A DNA stretch of 64,000 nucleotides, from assembly GCA_043778625.1 (NCBI GenBank), contig JAYWFU010000031.1:28076-92075 (forward strand). Direction: 5' to 3'. The stretch comes from JACMRI01 sp043778625. Its GTDB lineage: Bacteria; Bacteroidota; Bacteroidia; UBA4408. Shown here piece after piece: positions 63,067 to 64,000 of the stretch. Positions within the stretch are counted from its first letter, which is position 1; each line of letters begins with the position of its first letter. The position numbers were made by a program, and so were the translations under genes. The notes below the pieces were generated by a model. The model ran no database searches. It was given only the letters and a program-made list of their open reading frames with translations, and was not told where the DNA came from.

Positions 63067-64000
63067 ATGCCACACATACTTGTAACAGGCGGTACGGGCT
63101 ATATTGGTAGCCACACTGTAGTTGAATTATTAACAGCTAATTACACCGTTACCATCGTTGATAATTTGTCGCGCTCCAGTGCCAATGTACTCACGAGTAT
63201 TCACACAATTACTGGTAAAACACCTCATTTTGTACAGTTGGATTTGTGCGATGCTACGGCTGTTAAATTATTTTTTGATACCAACAATTCATTTGATGCA
63301 ATTATACATTTTGCAGCTTACAAAGCCGTAGGAGAAAGTGTGCAAGAGCCTTTACTTTATTACCACAATAATGTGGTGAGTATTATTAATTTGTTGCAAA
63401 ATGCGTTAGCACACGATATTACTAACGTAGTGTTTTCATCGTCGTGTACGGTATATGGGCAAAGTACCGCATTACCTGTAACTGAGCTAACACCAAGGCT
63501 TGCGGCCGAATCGCCGTATGGTAATACCAAACAAATGTGCGAAGATATATTGTACGACACCGTGCAAGCTACAGCGTTGCAGTGTGTGTCGTTACGTTAT
63601 TTTAACCCTATTGGCGCACACCCTAGCGCATTAATGGGCGAATTGCCGCTGGGTGTGCCTAATAATTTAGTGCCATTTATTACACAAACTGCCATAGGCA
63701 AGCGTGCCCAACTAAGTATATTTGGCAACGATTACAACACTATTGATGGTACTTGCGTACGCGATTATATTCATGTAATGGATTTGGCTCAAGCCCACCT
63801 TAAAGCAGTACAGCTATTATTAACTACTACGCAAACGCATTATTACGAAATAATAAATATAGGTACAGGTGTTGGTAGTAGTGTACTACAGGCTGTACAA
63901 GCCTTTGAAAAAGTAACAGGGCAAACGCTTAATTACCAGTACGCACCACGCCGTAACGGCGATGTAGAAGCCATGTACGCCAATGTAGATAAAGCCTCAC
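63067..64000 (+). CDS. galE: UDP-glucose 4-epimerase, N-terminal part (cut by window edge)
   Basis: The first 311 codons lie in the window. The protein has the NAD-binding LVTGGTGYIGSHT (residues 5-17), IIHFAAYKAVGESV, VFSSSCTVYG, the catalytic SPYGNTK (YxxxK) motif and CVRDYIHVMDLAQAH. It is a short-chain dehydrogenase-type epimerase that makes UDP-galactose from UDP-glucose for surface sugars. Only the last part of the C-terminal domain is missing. It follows ridA by 13 bases on the same strand. Confidence 0.92.
   Translation, partial: MPHILVTGGTGYIGSHTVVELLTANYTVTIVDNLSRSSANVLTSIHTITGKTPHFVQLDLCDATAVKLFFDTNNSFDAIIHFAAYKAVGESVQEPLLYYHNNVVSIINLLQNALAHDITNVVFSSSCTVYGQSTALPVTELTPRLAAESPYGNTKQMCEDILYDTVQATALQCVSLRYFNPIGAHPSALMGELPLGVPNNLVPFITQTAIGKRAQLSIFGNDYNTIDGTCVRDYIHVMDLAQAHLKAVQLLLTTTQTHYYEIINIGTGVGSSVLQAVQAFEKVTGQTLNYQYAPRRNGDVEAMYANVDKAS

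Overview
The window is AT-rich chromosomal DNA from a member of the Bacteroidota, with no CRISPR array, rRNA operon or insertion sequence. The phylum call rests on several things. Three proteins (at 23559-24179, 32425-33273 and 33720-34997) end in type IX secretion (T9SS) type A-like sorting domains, and there is a PorV/PorQ-type outer-membrane protein. Promoter -7 boxes have the TAnnTTTG form. A TonB-dependent receptor with a carboxypeptidase-like regulatory domain is present, as are conserved Bacteroidota-only small proteins and a bacillithiol gene (bshC). Order and genus cannot be fixed from the sequence alone.

Region by region. 1-6.6 kb is a tightly packed minus-strand run: a conserved 169-aa protein, an AAA/ABC-type ATPase with a TOPRIM-like partner (candidate defence pair), a YwqK/MORN-like exported protein, bshC, lysC and the start of lysA. 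6.7-13.5 kb holds an S41 protease, RseP, a DoxX/MauE-thioredoxin fusion, an rRNA-type methyltransferase, a PorV-like protein and prmC. 13.6-17.3 kb is a patchwork with a decayed second copy of the prmC 5' end, a monooxygenase carrying DnaJ-type zinc motifs, and a DUF559 nuclease gene that reads through a GC-rich repeat. 17.3-22.9 kb has a GYF_2 protein, an ABC-F ATPase, sigma-54 and a WG-repeat protein.

23-30 kb is mostly plus strand: an M20 dipeptidase, two tandem zinc-ribbon membrane paralogues, a CPBP protease and a GT51 transglycosylase, probably one operon. The SRP 4.5S RNA gene lies at 30.6 kb with a textbook promoter. 30.7-38.6 kb carries a HAD phosphatase, RNase Z, T9SS-exported proteins, a STAS protein and ribosomal protein S1. 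nfu and a tRNA-Arg(CCG) follow. 39.5-42.65 kb is an accessory strip next to the tRNA: a 29-bp perfect inverted repeat, a three-gene GYF_2 membrane operon, an XRE regulator, remnants of toxin-antitoxin modules and two copies of a palindromic element.

42.7-50.4 kb has comM and then a surface-sugar cluster (pseB, pseC, methylases, SpsF-like transferase) in which pseB carries two in-frame amber codons. 50.6-64 kb has a 2062-aa alpha-2-macroglobulin-like protein without a thioester motif, a TonB receptor/histidine kinase/LytTR regulator operon, a RidA protein and the start of galE.

The most notable items are the ATPase/TOPRIM-like pair embedded in a biosynthetic operon, the amber-interrupted pseB, the palindromic elements beside orphan antitoxin-like genes, the unexplained tRNA-linked GYF_2 operon, and the zinc-ribbon twins beside a membrane protease. 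None is proven to be a new system from sequence alone.
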